Shown here piece after piece: positions 50,601-63,612 of a DNA stretch of 64,000 bases. Every line of letters starts with the position of its first letter. Positions within the stretch are counted from its first letter, which is position 1. The stretch covers positions 16,137,660-16,201,659 of the forward strand of contig CM041089.1 of assembly GCA_023079485.1 (NCBI GenBank), in the 5' to 3' direction. The position numbers and the translations under genes are program-made. The notes under the pieces are model-generated. The model did no database searches. It was not told the origin of the DNA and worked only from the letters and a program-made list of their open reading frames with translations. The DNA is from Archilochus colubris (lineage: Eukaryota > Chordata > Aves > Apodiformes > Trochilidae).

Positions 50601-50716
50601 GGTTGGTTGTTTTTTTGTTTGTTTGTTTGTTTTGGGGTTTTTTTGTTTGTTTTGTTTTTGGTTTGGGTTTTTTTGTTGTTGTTTTGTTTGGTTTTTTGGG
50701 GTTTTGTGGTTTTTTT
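50601..50716. repeat. T/G-rich (GTTT)n low-complexity tract
   Basis: About 115 bp of T runs separated by G or GGGG. It carries no C or A on the plus strand, so the minus strand is purely A and C. Confidence 0.9.
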
Positions 50717-52799
50717 CACTTAATCCTTAACAAAGCAGAGCTGACAAGTCCACCTTTTACAGCTGGTTTGTCAGCACAGCCTCCTGCCCTCCCACAGAGC
50801 ACCCAGAGCTTCCCATCCCCTCCCAGAGCAACCCAAAGGCTTCAGCATTTCTCAGCAATCCCAGGAACTCTGGGGAAGTGTTAATTCTGCTGCTGGGGAT
50901 GTCCCAGGCATTGCTCCCTAAAGCAAAGCACAGCTCTGCAGAGATGTGCCTGGACATCCCATCCCCACATCTGACCAACCACTTCTGCACTGGGATAGGC
51001 ACCAATAAAAGAGCTCTGGGGGACAAACAACTCCAAATAAACTTTGCAGAAATCTGAATAATATAAGAAAGAATTCCCTGGTGTTTCACTGAGGGAAGGA
51101 AGCTGTTCTTCATCGTGAGCAGAAATTTGCTGTATTTAAAACATCATTAAATACAGCTCTGGGGAAAGAAAGAAAACAAACAACCCGACATATGCTTCAC
51201 AATTATCACTTGTATTATTCCTGCTGTAATAATAATGGGAACACATAATAAATGGAAACACATATATACATTCACATATTATTAGCTCAATGCCAGAAAG
51301 GGACATTCTTCTGCAGAAAAATTCCATTGCAACAAAGCAGAGCAAAAGTTCAGAAGGAATTCATGTGCACCAAGCATGACATCCTGCAGAAACATTTGAT
51401 TGGCCCTTCAGAAATAACTACAGTAGAATAACCACTGGAATATTCATTGCAAGGTATTTGCAACATCCAATATAGATTCCAAACCCTCAGGGCTTATTTG
51501 TCACTTCCACAAAGACTACCAAGGGAATTAAAAGTGCTGCATCAAAATGGTTTCTTTCTTTTTTTTTTTTTTACTCTTATTTTTTTTTCCCTTCCATCAA
51601 CCTCTAGGGTGATTTTTCTTTAAGGCCAGTAACTGGCAGAAACATAAAAGGTTGTTATTCAGTTCCTTATCTGACTGCTCTGCCTCTTCAGAATACAAAA
51701 AGCAAATGCAAAGTTGCTACTGAAAAAAGTTGGGGATTTTCCAGCCCCAGGCAGGTTCTGTCATTCCTGTAGAGATGGTCCAGAACGGATCCAGGGGGTA
51801 AGGACAGGAATGGGCCAGCTTGGGCACAGGAGGTTGAGTCAAGTAGTCTTTGAGGAGGTCCCACTACAGGCATTAAATAAAAAACCATTATTTTAATTGG
51901 CTTGCAGCCTGCTTGAAGTTCTGCACAGGATAAAAACTCCTCCTGTGCAGCATCAGTTCTGCCTGATCACAAGCCTGGGGCTTCCTTCCCAAGACCTCTG
52001 CACTAGGACTGGGCTTCTATCTGACTCATGAGAGCACTTAAATCAATTGGGGCTTTAAAAATACTTCTAAAAGGTGAGATTAAGCAAGCAGAGAATGAGG
52101 GGCTCCTTGGCTGTGTCTCTTGGCCCATGTCTGCATTGGTTGGGTGGTGAGAAAAGAGCTTTGGTGGTAATTCATTGTCATGCCTACCATGGAGAGCCTC
52201 TTTGGAAAGGGATGCTGCCAAGGCACAGGGCTTACAAAATTATTTGGGAATCATCTGCAGTGAGATCTACTGAAAAAAAAAGTTAAAGTGATGTTTTCTT
52301 CTACTGGGTTTCATTAGAGTCATCTTTTTTTCAGGGTCTGTAGATGATGGGTTTAAGACAAAGCTTTGGCTTTGCCTGCAAAGGTATCATGTTAGAAAAC
52401 CAGAGCAAAGGATTTTGAGACAACACCTAGAAATTCATTAACAGAAGTTTTGAGGAGGATTCCACATACCTATAATTTTTTTAACCTGAAACAGTGATTT
52501 CCAACCATTACTCTAGGCAGAGTACAACTGCCCTACCATGCAGCCAGCCCTCAGAGGTCTCTTGCACTCTATGGATTTGTTCCAGACTTATAAAGGGATC
52601 TTTAGCTTCCTAAGAAAAGAGCTTACACAACAACACCTTTCCAAATCTTAAAGCCAATCTTCTTGTTCTGATTGTTCAATCTTTTTGTTCTGTGCTCTAG
52701 AAACAGATGACACTTCCATATCAGAGTACACCCTACTGGGTCAAAACCAGCCTGCATGTTGTTGGTCCTAGGACTTCACATGTGGACATGGGGACATCC
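50717..52799. other. Non-coding, nothing recognised
   Basis: A T-rich run at about 51550-51590. No supported exon. Confidence 0.4.
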
Positions 52800-53767
52800 T
52801 GGTGTTCCCCAGGGACCAGTGTTGGGCCCAGTTCTGTTCAATATCTTCATTGATGATTTAGATGAGGGGATTGAGTCCATCATCAGCAAATTCACAGATG
52901 ACACCAAGTTGGGGGGAGTGTGGATCAGCTGGAAGGCAGGAGGGCTCTGCAGAGGGACCTGGAGAGACTGGAGAGTTGGGATGATCCCAAGGGGATGAGG
53001 TTCAACATTCCAAGTGCCGAGTCCTGCACTTTGGCCACAACAACCCCATGGGGAGCTCCAGGCTGGGCACAGAGTGGCAGAAAGGGACCTGGGAGTCTGG
53101 ATTGCCAGGAAGGTGACCATGAGCCAGCAGTGTGCCCAGGTGGCCAAGAAGGCCAATGGCATCCTGGGCTGGCTCAGGAACAGCGGGGCCAGCAGGTCCA
53201 GGGAAGGGATTCTGCCCCTGTGCTCAGCTCTGGGGAGGCCACAGCTTGAGTCCTGTGTCCAGTTCTGGGCCCCTCAGGAAGTTCAGGAAGGAGATTGAGG
53301 TGCTGGAGCAGGTCCAGAGAAGAGCAAGGAGGCTGTGAGGGGATCCAGCACAAGTGCTGTGAGGAGAGGCTGAGGGAGCTGGGGGTGTTGAGGCTGGAGA
53401 AGAGGAGGCTCAGGGAGACCTCATCACTCTCTCCAACTCCCTGAAAGGAGGTTGGAGCCAGGGGGGGGTTGGGCTCTTTTCCCAGGCAACTCTCAGCAAG
53501 ACAAGAGGGCAGGGTCTCAAGTTGTGCCAGGGAGGTTTAGGTTGGAGATGAGAAAGAATTTCTTTCTGGAGAGGGTGATCAGGCATTGGAATGGGCTGCC
53601 CAGGGAAGTAGTGGATTCTCCGTGTCTGGAGATCTTTCCAAAGAGCCTGGATGTGGCACTGAGTGCCATGGGCTGGGAACCACGGGGGGAGTGGATCAAG
53701 GGTTGGACTTGGTGATCTCTGAGGTCCCTCCCAACCCAGCCCATTCTATGATTCTGTGATTCTATGA
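52800..53767 (+). mobile_element. CR1 LINE with part of the reverse transcriptase, plus orientation
   Basis: It is the inverted counterpart of the 24.3-kb copy. The plus frames read [20 protein letters not shown] and [12 protein letters not shown], then [30 protein letters not shown], and in another frame [15 protein letters not shown]. It ends with CCATTCTATGATTCTGTGAT. Frameshifts and a stop make it inactive. An insertion near 53277 (AGTTCAGGAAG-like duplication after CCCTCAGG) distinguishes it from the 24.3-kb copy. Confidence 0.94.
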
Positions 53768-56700
53768 CATATTGTACCTGGTTCCTATTTTGGTATCAAT
53801 GTGCACATTGTCTGCCCCTAAACATTGTTCTCCATCAGGCTGTGACCCCTCAGATCCTATTCTGGAACAAGCTGTACATGACCACAGGTGCTTAAATCCT
53901 GCTATGGTGACAGCATTTGCCCTTGCACTCAATCCTCTTCTGCCAACACTTTGTATTCTTTGCCCCAGAGGTAAAAATTCATATTTTATGCTTGTCAGCA
54001 CCATGCTGGCAGGGGGGGATCTCACAGGCAGAGCAGCACCAGGAGCTGCTGTCTGCATGGCACCTCCTGGCACATCAGGTCCCCAGAGCCATCCCCTCAC
54101 ACCACCTAATCCCAACAGCCTGGCAGCTCCAGATGCTATTTTGGGATGATTCAGAAGATCATCTGGCTAAAGCCAGGGCAATTTTACGTGACACACAGCA
54201 TTTCTGCAGTTTTTACAATGACCTCTTGGCTATCTGCAATTCCTCCTCCAACTCTGCCAAGCTTTGTACCCAGAAATGCCTTTCATGATGGGGCTTCCTA
54301 AGTTACCCTGGACAGTAAATACTTGCTCCTTCCCAGCACAATCCTGGCAGGGAATAACTTCGGAAGCTCATGCCCTGAAATTCCCAGAGGAGATCTGAGA
54401 ATGCCTGATGCCTGGGGCTGAATTTTTCCTGCCTCTTCCCATCCCACCCCAGCTGTTCCCCTGCACTTCTCAGCCTGAACTGGGAGAGAGGACAGAACAC
54501 TTTCCAGATGGGAACAGAACTTCTCCTGGTCAGGGCTCTTCTCAGCTCCCAGCAGGCACAAGGTTATTTGAAATGTGCTGACTGCCAGGCATGTGGATGC
54601 CTCTTTTTCCAGGGAAAGACAAAACCCTCCTTCAATAAATTTTGGACCCAGCTCTCCCTTCAAAACCTGACAGCCACCACTTTCATGTACCAAGAGTGTA
54701 AAAAACAGAGCAGTAGCCTCCCTGGCATCCAATCCTGGCCTCCAGCAACACGGGTCTCAAGAAATTCCTGAGCTGAAACTGGTACATTTCTGCTTTAATG
54801 CTTTTGACAGATCTGTTGGCATAAGATTGTCAGGTTGCTTTTGATCCCAAACACATCAAGCAGCAAGAAGTTCCTCAGGTTAACCCAACACGGTGGGAAA
54901 AAGTCCTTCCCTGGTTTGCATTTAACATCTTACAATTCCAGTGATTTGTGCCATCAAAAAGTGAGGATAAGCAGCCAGCTCTGCCTCCTGGCTCCCTGCT
55001 CTTCACCACTGGCAGAATTGCACAAACCCACCCAGCCCTTCCCTCTGCCCAGCTGCAGGAATTCCGATCTGCAGAGTTATGCTGTTGGGTTTCCAGCTCA
55101 AATTCTGCAGAATTTCAGACTCAGAACTGGAGGAGACTTGACAAGACCACAGGGATGGCAGCAGAACTTTGTCATATCTGTCACCCCAGACACTTCCTCT
55201 CTTAGCAAACCTGAATCTTTGTGACTGAAGCCCAGTGCCCTCTGTGCTTCCCTTCCTCACTGACACACTGCAAAATGTTGTTCAGTACCCTGAGCCATCT
55301 CTTCTCCACCAACAAACTCCAATTCATGGGATGTTCCCTTTAGATTTGGTTTTTCCTTGCTCCTTCTCACTGCACCCACCTCAGATTCTCCCCTTGTTCC
55401 ACAGCTTTCAATTGCAACTCCAAGAATCTGAACTCCATCCCAGCTGAGCCTGCACTAAGGAGATCATTTCACAGGTCTCATGGGTGAAATCTTCAAGTCC
55501 TGCATTGCCAAATGGCTTTGCCTTTTGAAGCAACACAGCATCCCAACTTTCCTGATTTAAATTCACCTTGTGAGCAATAGTAACACCCAGATCTCCTCCT
55601 TGTCTTTAGGCAGCTGATTATTTCTCAGGATAAATACACAGCCATTTTACCCATTTTTTCAGGCTGTGGCTCCAATTTGTCAAGATCGTTTTGACTACCA
55701 AATAAATCTTCTCTGTTTCCCACTCCTCCAGAAAATCCAATCAGGACTGAAAGGTACTTGCAGCAACGTGGATGTGGATGCAAAAGCTTTCCAAGTCCAA
55801 GGCAGTATTTTTAAAATCATTTGTGAACTGGGGTCTGAGCTACATTCAGAAGAGTTTTCCCTTGGTACCATAGGTGCAGCTCAGCTCTCTAACTAGGTTT
55901 CCCAGGATAATTAAATCCTGGGAGTTTGAGATGTAATTCCTACCACAAAGGGCACCCAATATCTGAGACCACTGCCTGGATGCTGAGGGTACCTCCCTTT
56001 GCTTTATCCCCAGCAGGTAAAAATGGCATTAGGGAAAGTGCTGCATTTAGAAAGGACTTTCTCATGTTCTTATGGTCCAGCTGATCCACAGCTCTCAACT
56101 GCAGCTCCAAAAGATCAGAACTATACCCCAGCTGAGGACAGGTTTTGGTGTTGGGCCATGTCACTTGTGGAAAATACCCATTCACCTCTTTTTGTGCAGT
56201 GCTCCTGCCTCCTCTGGTGTCCTGAATCACAGTTCTGACTCTTCCTCAACCTCCCAAAAGGGACACAGAGGGAGGAAGGGCACAGGACACAGGATGAGAG
56301 CAGCTGCTCTGCTCCTCAGGCTCCAGACAACTCTTGGAATCCTTTGTAAAATGGCATCAGAGAGAGGAACACAAAAGGCCTGGTTTGGAAGTGGGATGGA
56401 GCACTGGCAGTAATTTGGCAGCTTTCAAGGTGCAATAAGTGCATTAGCACTAATATTCATGGGAGTTCTTATCCCCATAACACCTCTGGTGGAAAATTAT
56501 CCTCATTATACAGACTGGGAACTGAAAAGCAAGAAAATAGGTGACTCAATTCCATCAGCAAGGCTGAAAGAGAATCCCAGTCCTGGACTCAGGAAAAGTG
56601 CCTCACACACCAAGTTGGCTCAAGTAAACCAAACCAAAATAGACTTTAAATTCCCTGATGTTTGCAGATCATCCTATAACTGTACCTAACACCTCACTGA

Positions 56701-57195
56701 CCTTGCTCACCACATGGAACTACTTTGACCTCTTCAGACCTACTCCTCACCTTAGAGCAAGATGCATTTCACTTTCCACAAAAAGTCTCCCAAATCCCCT
56801 CCTGTGACCTGTTACAGCTCAGCCTCACCATGCAGCAGGTGAATCTGAAAACAAGATTCTCAACCCTGAACCCCAGGACAGCTGAGGGCAGCAATCTGTG
56901 CCAGGGCACTAGGAGAGGAAAAAAGCAAGGCACAAATAGCTCTAGGTTTTGTTTTGGGGTTTTTTGGTGGTTTGTTTTTTTTTTAACTAGATTTTTAGCA
57001 AAACCACCCCTGCAGGGTGCTAAACTATCAAACTCTCCTAACACAAACCCATCCAGCAGTACCTGGGGCCAGCAGAGCTGGAGGTGCCTGTGTTAGGTGG
57101 AAAATGCCAGCAGAGCAAAAGCCAAGTGTCTGCAGCTGTGCACAGAGACACTGAGAGGCTCAGACAACCCTGTGAGCCTGCAGCCCAGGACCTGC
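53768..57195. other. Non-coding, nothing recognised
   Basis: A T/G run at about 56949-56984. No supported exon or repeat family. Confidence 0.4.
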
Positions 57196-57219
57196 AAAAA
57201 AAAAAAAAAAAAAAAAAAA
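57196..57219. repeat. Pure A run of 24
   Basis: An uninterrupted homopolymer. No recognisable retroposon body precedes it, so it is not assigned as a SINE or processed-gene tail. Confidence 0.9.
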
Positions 57220-58627
57220 GCAGATAAATGAGATAAATTCACTTGACTGGGCCTGGCTGCAAGGTCACCAGGGGTGGATTTGCAGAGTTTTGCCCTGGGC
57301 ACTAATGGAACAATCTGCAGCCTCAGCTGGCAGGGATGCTCCCAGCAATGTGCTCTGGAGCATAGAGTTATTCCATGGCAAAAAAACTTCAGGAATCTCC
57401 CAAGGTCCTACTAGCAATGGCTTGAAGGATATGGATGTGAAATGTCTCAAGGACCAAAAAATAATTAAAAAACCAAGCAAACAAAAAGGGGTCTGTTTAG
57501 TGCTTTCGTAGGTTGGTTACAACTTTGCTGTAAATATCAAATTCAATCTTTCCTGAACTTGTGCCCTATTTCAAACCACTGAGAATAAATTCATCTGAAA
57601 TTTGTCAAAACAGGATTTAAAGCTGAATTTTTGCCATATAATAATGCTGGCCGGGTTGGAAGCTTTGGAGAGATCTTTGAGTTAAGCATCCATTAAAAAA
57701 AACAAAACCCAAACCAAACAAACATTGCAGGAAGGCTGTGAAAGACTGATTATTTATTTAAATGCCCAGGAATTTCCAGGCTGGAAAACCTCTGGAAAAA
57801 AACCCTGCCATGCAAAAATCCAAAGAAGTGTTGAGGTGGGAATGAGCAGCACAGCCTCCCAACCATCCCAGGTCCCTGAAAGCTTCCAAGGTGGGAAGCT
57901 CCAGGTCTCTGTGCAGATGGATTTGCCCTTTTCAAGTCATCTTTGGTTAGTGGGAAAGTTGTAATGGCTCAGTAGATTTGTAAGTACTCACTCTCAGGTA
58001 ACTCTACTCCTGCTGGAAAGCAAAATATAAATGCACAATACCTTGCTGAGGGTGCACAAGCAACACGGGTCCCTCCCAGAGAATCACTGGAGCTGGGCTT
58101 GGACTCATCTCAGCTCCCTGATTCCTCCTCTGCCTCTGGGACCTCTCACAGCTGGGTCCTGCCCACACCAAGACCTCAGCCCTGATTCACCATTTCAGCC
58201 TCCAGCCCTGGAATGCAGCCATCAGCAACCCAGAGCTATTTTTACCCCCGAGCAGCCCCATAAAATTCCTAAAGCTTTCCCCTAAACCTCCCCCCCTGAG
58301 CCTGGCCAGCTCAGCTGCAAAGGTCCCTGGCATTTGGTCTGGTTTTTCAGCTCCCCAGTTGCTATCAACAGGACAAAGCAGCTCAGCCCCTGGCAGCAGG
58401 CAGCCTTCAGAAGTCAGACATCTGATCCCAGCTGTCAAAATTAGAATTCCTCAGAAATGCTTTGCTGCAGGAGATCAGATGAGCTCGGAGCAGTCAGTGG
58501 CAATGCAGCTTGGGCTGTGCCCCACCAGCCCCAGCCTCCACTTCAGAGATCTGGGATCACAGTTTCAGCTGACACAAATAAAGATCACTGCAGGTTTTAA
58601 GGAAAAAACACAAGTCCAAGGCAACTC

Positions 58628-58718
58628 CAAAAAAAAACAAAAAAACAAACAAACAAACAAAAAAAAAACAACAAAAAACAACAAACCAAACCAAACCAAA
58701 CAACACACACAAAAAAAC
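58628..58718. repeat. A-rich (CAAA)n tract
   Basis: AACAAAC, AACAACAAA and CCAAACCAAACCAAA units with A runs, about 90 bp. Confidence 0.9.
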
Positions 58719-58780
58719 CCCAAAAGAGAACAGTGGGATTTTACATAGAACATCCAGAAATATATAATTAATAACAAAAG

Positions 58781-58832
58781 TTTAATTAATATCTTTAATT
58801 CATATCTTTAATTAATATCTTTAATTAATAAC
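58781..58832. repeat. 13-bp AT-rich tandem repeat, four units
   Basis: The unit TTTAATTAATATC occurs at 58781, 58794 (one change), 58807 and 58820 (one change), without gaps. Each unit has a TTAATTAA-like palindromic core. Confidence 0.93.
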
Positions 58833-60640
58833 AAATCAGAGCCAGACACCTGAACTAAGCTTTCTAGTTTATACAGAGAGCACTGACCACTAGAAACTTT
58901 TATACCTGTTCCGTCTTCAGCATCCAGGATTCTATGAGTACTGCAGAAATAAAAATGCAATCTGATCATATTGCAGAGGAATAAATAATAATAAAAAAGG
59001 ACTGATGAGATTTTTTACAAACTCAACTATTTTCAGCACAATACAGAAGAACTTTGGCAGAGAACAGGCCACAAGCAGGTGCCTAGCTGGACATACATAA
59101 GGAGTCCAAGTGACCAAGAACCAGCAGACTCACTGACTTTAGTTGCTCTTCCACTTTTTAGACCATTTAAAACAACTGCAGGCATTTCTCAGAAACACAG
59201 GGTTAAAACACAAAAGGCATGACACAAAGCTGACAGAGCTACTGACAAAATATCCATTATTAGTCCTTAACCTGGGGAAGCATCTGGAGGCCTAGGCAAG
59301 AATTAACAGCTCAACACTATCACATCTTAGGTTAAAAAATGGTCCCTGCCACCCAGAGTTTTCAGGATCATGAAACAGTCTGCAAAGGGCAAGGCTGCCA
59401 AGCTCATGGGAAGGCATCTATGGGCACCATTAAGCAGCAGATGCCATCACCCACCCGGTTTACCAGAGGATTTTAGGGGCAGCAGAGCCTACAAGGTCCC
59501 TCCCAAGAAGAGCTGCAATGGAACCAATAGCACCCAGATGAACCTTAGTGCTACAAGCAACTGAGAGGCAAATTTTGCCCAGAAAGGCCAACTGTCATGA
59601 TGAAAACATGATGAAAACACTCGTTTGTGAAAAAGTAAGGGATATTCCTCAGCTCACTCCCAGCTGAGCACTCCCAGCAGCATCCTGCCTGGCTCTGCAT
59701 CTTTCCTAAGCAAGAGCTGGGGCTGCCAGCCTGCCCTGAGCCCATGGAGACGGTGCTGGCAGAGCACAAGGAAAACCCCTACAGCACAATCAGAGTGTGC
59801 AGAAGAAGCTGGAGCATACCTGAAGTGGGTCAGATCTGACATCAATGAGCTGAAGCTCAGAAAAGGTGTTAAACAACTACAGGAGAGGTAGAAGGTTCTC
59901 ATGTCTGGCAGGCTGAGCCACTCCAGCCTTGTGCCCTGGGAAATAAAGTGGAAGAAATGCTGGTGCTGGGAATTCATCTCTCTGGGACAGATTATCCTCA
60001 GTGAACAGCCTGCTGCTATTCCTGCAATGAGCTGACTCTCCAGAAGTCCTTTTAATCTGCACTTGGACACCAGAAATGCCATCAGCCAAGAGAGAATCTA
60101 CCCAAGGAAAGCTCTGTGCAAGTAGCTTCACAGTTTCAATCACTTTTCACCCCAAAAATAGAAAGCATGTGTTTGCTGCCCACCCCATGCTCAGCACTTC
60201 AAGAGCAGACACTTCCTTAGGTTATTTGCTCAGCCAAAAAAAGAGAAAAAGGTTGGTACAAACTCCATCCCTTCCCAGCAGAGTATTTATGGTTCTCCCT
60301 GCATCCAACCAAACCGAATTCAAAGATGGAAAAAAAGCTCTGCACTAACAAAACCCTGAGGTTGTCTGATAATTCCTTCTGGTTTTAACACCTTATTCAG
60401 CAAGCTTTGAACTTTTCTAAAACCAGGAGGTGAAGAGCCAAGATAATCTCCAGGAATTTTTAAACAGGCTCCCTTGGAGACTGCCAACACCAGGTAGGAA
60501 ATCCTCATCATTTTCCCAGCTGAACTTCACTGGTTCATGTAGTGATGCTGAGGGATGGCCTGAGCAGTGTCTAAAACTGGGAGCAGCAACACCTGAGGCT
60601 AGCTGAGAGCCTTAATATTTGCTGATTTGTTTCTAAATAA
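58833..60640. other. Non-coding, nothing recognised
   Basis: No supported exon. A short CATGATGAAAA duplication at about 59597-59620. Confidence 0.4.
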
Positions 60641-61330
60641 TTAGAATCATAGAATTATAAAACGATTTTGGTTGGCTAGGACCTTACAGACCACCTTGTT
60701 CCACCACCCCTGCATGGGATAGGACCCCTTTCAGTGGATCAAGTCGCTCAAAGCCCCATCCAACCTGGGATCCTTGGATATCAGCAAGCCTCCCCTCCAG
60801 GATTTTATCCCATGATACCCTCCCTACCAAGCAGGTCTCTAAAGAGGTCAAAATCTGCTCTTCTTAAGTCCAGGGTACTGAGTTTGCTGCACGCCCTCCT
60901 TGTTGCTCCAAGGATCCTAAATTCCAACATTTTATGATCACTGCAGCCAAAACTGCCCTTAAGCTTCAAGTTATCCTCCACCAGCACACAATCCTTGTCA
61001 GTGAGAACAGGTCCAGCATAGCAAGGCTTTCTAGTTAGCTCCTCTACCCCTTGGAGAAAGAAATTGTCACCAATGCATCCCAGGAAGTCCCTGGCTGGAT
61101 TGCTGGGTTGTCCCTGCAGGAGATGCTGAGGTGCCTGAAATCCCCCATGGAGCCCATGGCCTGAGGAGGGGAGGTTGCTCCTCTCTGCCTGGAGAGAGCT
61201 TCATCTGCTGGCTCACCCTGCTCACACTTTAACCCTGAACCACAAGGGTCCCTCATCCATCCCCAGGCAGAGTTCTGGGGACTCTCTGGTCATTGGTCTC
61301 CTTGTCCCTCCCTTCCTAAAGAGCTCACAC
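60641..61330 (-). mobile_element. Rearranged old CR1 LINE: 3' tip joined to the endonuclease region
   Basis: The left ~180 bp are a CR1 3' end (AGAATCATAGAATTATAAAA, then CAAAGCCCCATCCAACCTGG). Right of about 60800 the minus frames give the C-terminal half of the ORF2 apurinic-type endonuclease: LKLKGSFGCSDHKMLEFRIL, RRADFDLFRDLLGR, and further right MGDFRHL with the MGDF core that is usual for this domain. The whole reverse transcriptase, normally between these parts, is missing. The right limit is uncertain and may reach about 61440. Stops and frameshifts are frequent. Confidence 0.88.
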
Positions 61331-61439
61331 CCATCCATCACTGCACTCCAGGCACAGCCCCCATCTCAGTGCTGCCCAGCACATCACAGCCCTGCAGGAA
61401 TCAACCTTTCTGACACCTCCTGCTCATTTTGGACCCCCC

Positions 61440-62343
61440 AGTGAAGTTGCCTCACTGCCTGGGATTGCATTCTCCCTCATTCCAGGTGTTCTCCTGCCAG
61501 CCCGGGATCCTTCCCCAGGCTCAGGGCATCTCTTACTGGCATTTGGCTTCAAAGTGGTGGCAGTGGGATGGATTGAGGATCTCCTGCCCCAGCAACTCGA
61601 GTTGAAAGCCCTCCAAAGATGCTCTCACTTTTCCCTGAACAATTAACCCAGGCTCCTCAGAGCCCCATGGTCTAGGAAGCCAAAGCCCTGGCTGTGCCAC
61701 CACCCCATAACCATTTCTTGATTTTCTCAATGCAATTTGGCCTTTCAAGCCTTTTCCCTTCGACCAGGAGCACTGATGGCAAAAAGGATCCGTGCTCCCA
61801 AGTCCTTCACTGCTGCTCCCAAGGATCTGCAATCCTTCTTCACGGGCTGCTCCTGGCCCCATGGAGCCCATGGCAAAGAGCAGAGTGGGTTACAGGCAGT
61901 GGGATGTCCAAGTCTGGGGAGGTTTTCAATGACTTACAAGGGATGCAAGTCCCTGGGAAGCAGCACATCCCTCTGGAGCATGGACCAGGCCAGCAAACAT
62001 CCTCCTGCACACCTCTCAGAAAAGTCTCCTGCTCCCATCACCCCTTATTTCTCCTTCTTCTTTCCACTTTTGACATATGGAGAGCTCACTGGGTTGCCTT
62101 CTTCGGGGTTCTTGTGGGTTTGTATGAAATTGAGTAATTGCTGCACAAAATAAACGTAAGCCAATAAAGTTTGCTTATTTTCCAGCTGAAATGTAGTTGG
62201 GCAGAGGGGGGGTGATAAATTCAGATGACAGAGGTCGGAAGGGATGGAGGAGGAACTCTTGAGACCTTGCTGTGAAACTTCAGGGGGACTTCAAGCACAG
62301 GGACAGGGAATTTGTTCTGGATACCTGCAGGCAGTGCCACGGA
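61440..62343. other. Non-coding, nothing recognised
   Basis: Ordinary composition; open frames of up to 147 codons have no family features. Confidence 0.4.
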
Positions 62344-62760
62344 ATAGAATCATAGAATGGGCTGGGTTGGAAGGGACCTCAGAGCTCACCAAGTCCAACC
62401 CTTGATCCACTCCCCCCGTGGTTCCCAGCCCATGGCACTCAGTGCCACATCCAGGCTCTTTGGAAAGATCTCCAGACACGGAGAATCCACTACTTCCCTG
62501 GGCAGCCCATTCCAATGCCTGATCACCCTCTCTGCAAAGAATCCTTTCCTAATATCCAACCTAAACCTCCCCTGGCACAACTTGAGACCCTGCCCTCTTG
62601 TCTTGCTGAGAGTTGCCTGAAAAGACCCAACCCCCTGGCTCCAACCTCCTTTCAGGGAGTTGCAGAGAGTGATGAGGTCTCCCCTGAGCCTCCTCTTCTC
62701 CAGCCTCAACACCCCCAGCTCCCTCAGCCCTTCCTCACAGCAATTCTGCTGGATCCCTTC
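62344..62760 (-). mobile_element. CR1 LINE 3' fragment, young subfamily
   Basis: Starts TAGAATCATAGAATGGGCTG and follows the 7.8-kb copy closely, but a patch at about 62530-62556 differs (TCTGCAAAGAATCCTTTCCT in place of the usual CCAGAAAGAAATTCTTTCTC), and small deletions occur near 62620-62635. It is 5'-truncated at about 62760, inside the ORF2 C-terminal part. Confidence 0.93.
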
Positions 62761-63540
62761 CCCAGCCCAGTTGCCTCCTTTTATTGCTCAACAGCTCCTG
62801 GTTACAGCCATGTCACTCAAGAACTATCCCAATATTTCTTACTTCTACCATTTCCTAAAGCATTTGCTCTGAGCTCCTGCTGGAAAAGGATACTGTGCTA
62901 ATGTTCCTCTGCCTTACAGCTGCTTTCCTTCAGGAACTCAAGCCCTTGCAACATAGATTTTTAATATATAAGTTCTCTGAATGCATGGCCCAAAAGAGCT
63001 GCAGCTGCTGAAACCAATTAAGGTTCTGATATGAAGGGCCCTCACTTTGGTGGAGGATGGGAGGACACTCAGGTGGTGCTGGTGCTAACAGGAAAGCTTC
63101 ATCCTACCCAGAAAGTCCCTGCATGACTGAAATGTTAAATCAGCAACAGAAAATGCCAGCATTTTGAATTCTGAAGCCCACCTCCTAGGTGTTTACCTTC
63201 AATTTGGGCTTCTTTTACTGCCATATGGTACTTGTCATTTAATGGAAAATGCATCAAATCAGGGGTTTCTTTCAGAAATTCTTCTGGAGAGACTCCCCCT
63301 AAATTCCTTCCTGTATCACAGCTTGGTTTTTCCCTCTTAATTTTGTCTCTTACCCCCCTCTTTATTACACTCTCCTACATCAACAGCTAAAATGTCAGCA
63401 ATCTCTGTAAAACACATATAAATATGAAATGTCACAACACCTCTTGAAACAATTAATAAATCTCCTGTATTACTACATTCATGTAGCTGCTTCTAGTCTG
63501 GTTCCTCAGAACTCAAACTGGAAGGAAACAGAGGATCAAA
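62761..63540. other. Non-coding, nothing recognised
   Basis: No supported exon or repeat family. Confidence 0.4.
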
Positions 63541-63612
63541 TACATATATTGTAATACATAATATGTATATAATATATATATAAATGTATATATATACACA
63601 CATATATATAAT
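63541..63612. repeat. (TA)n-rich microsatellite
   Basis: About 70 bp of TATA, ATATGTATA and ACACATATA units, partly self-complementary and able to form cruciforms. Confidence 0.9.

Noticed and set aside
57196..57219. A run as the tail of a processed pseudogene or SINE
   Set aside because: No recognisable retroposon body or target-site duplication was seen next to it.
57640..57690. CR1-like phrase (GGCCGGGTTGGAAGCTTTGG)
   Set aside because: Too short and diverged to assign as a CR1 remnant without an alignment.
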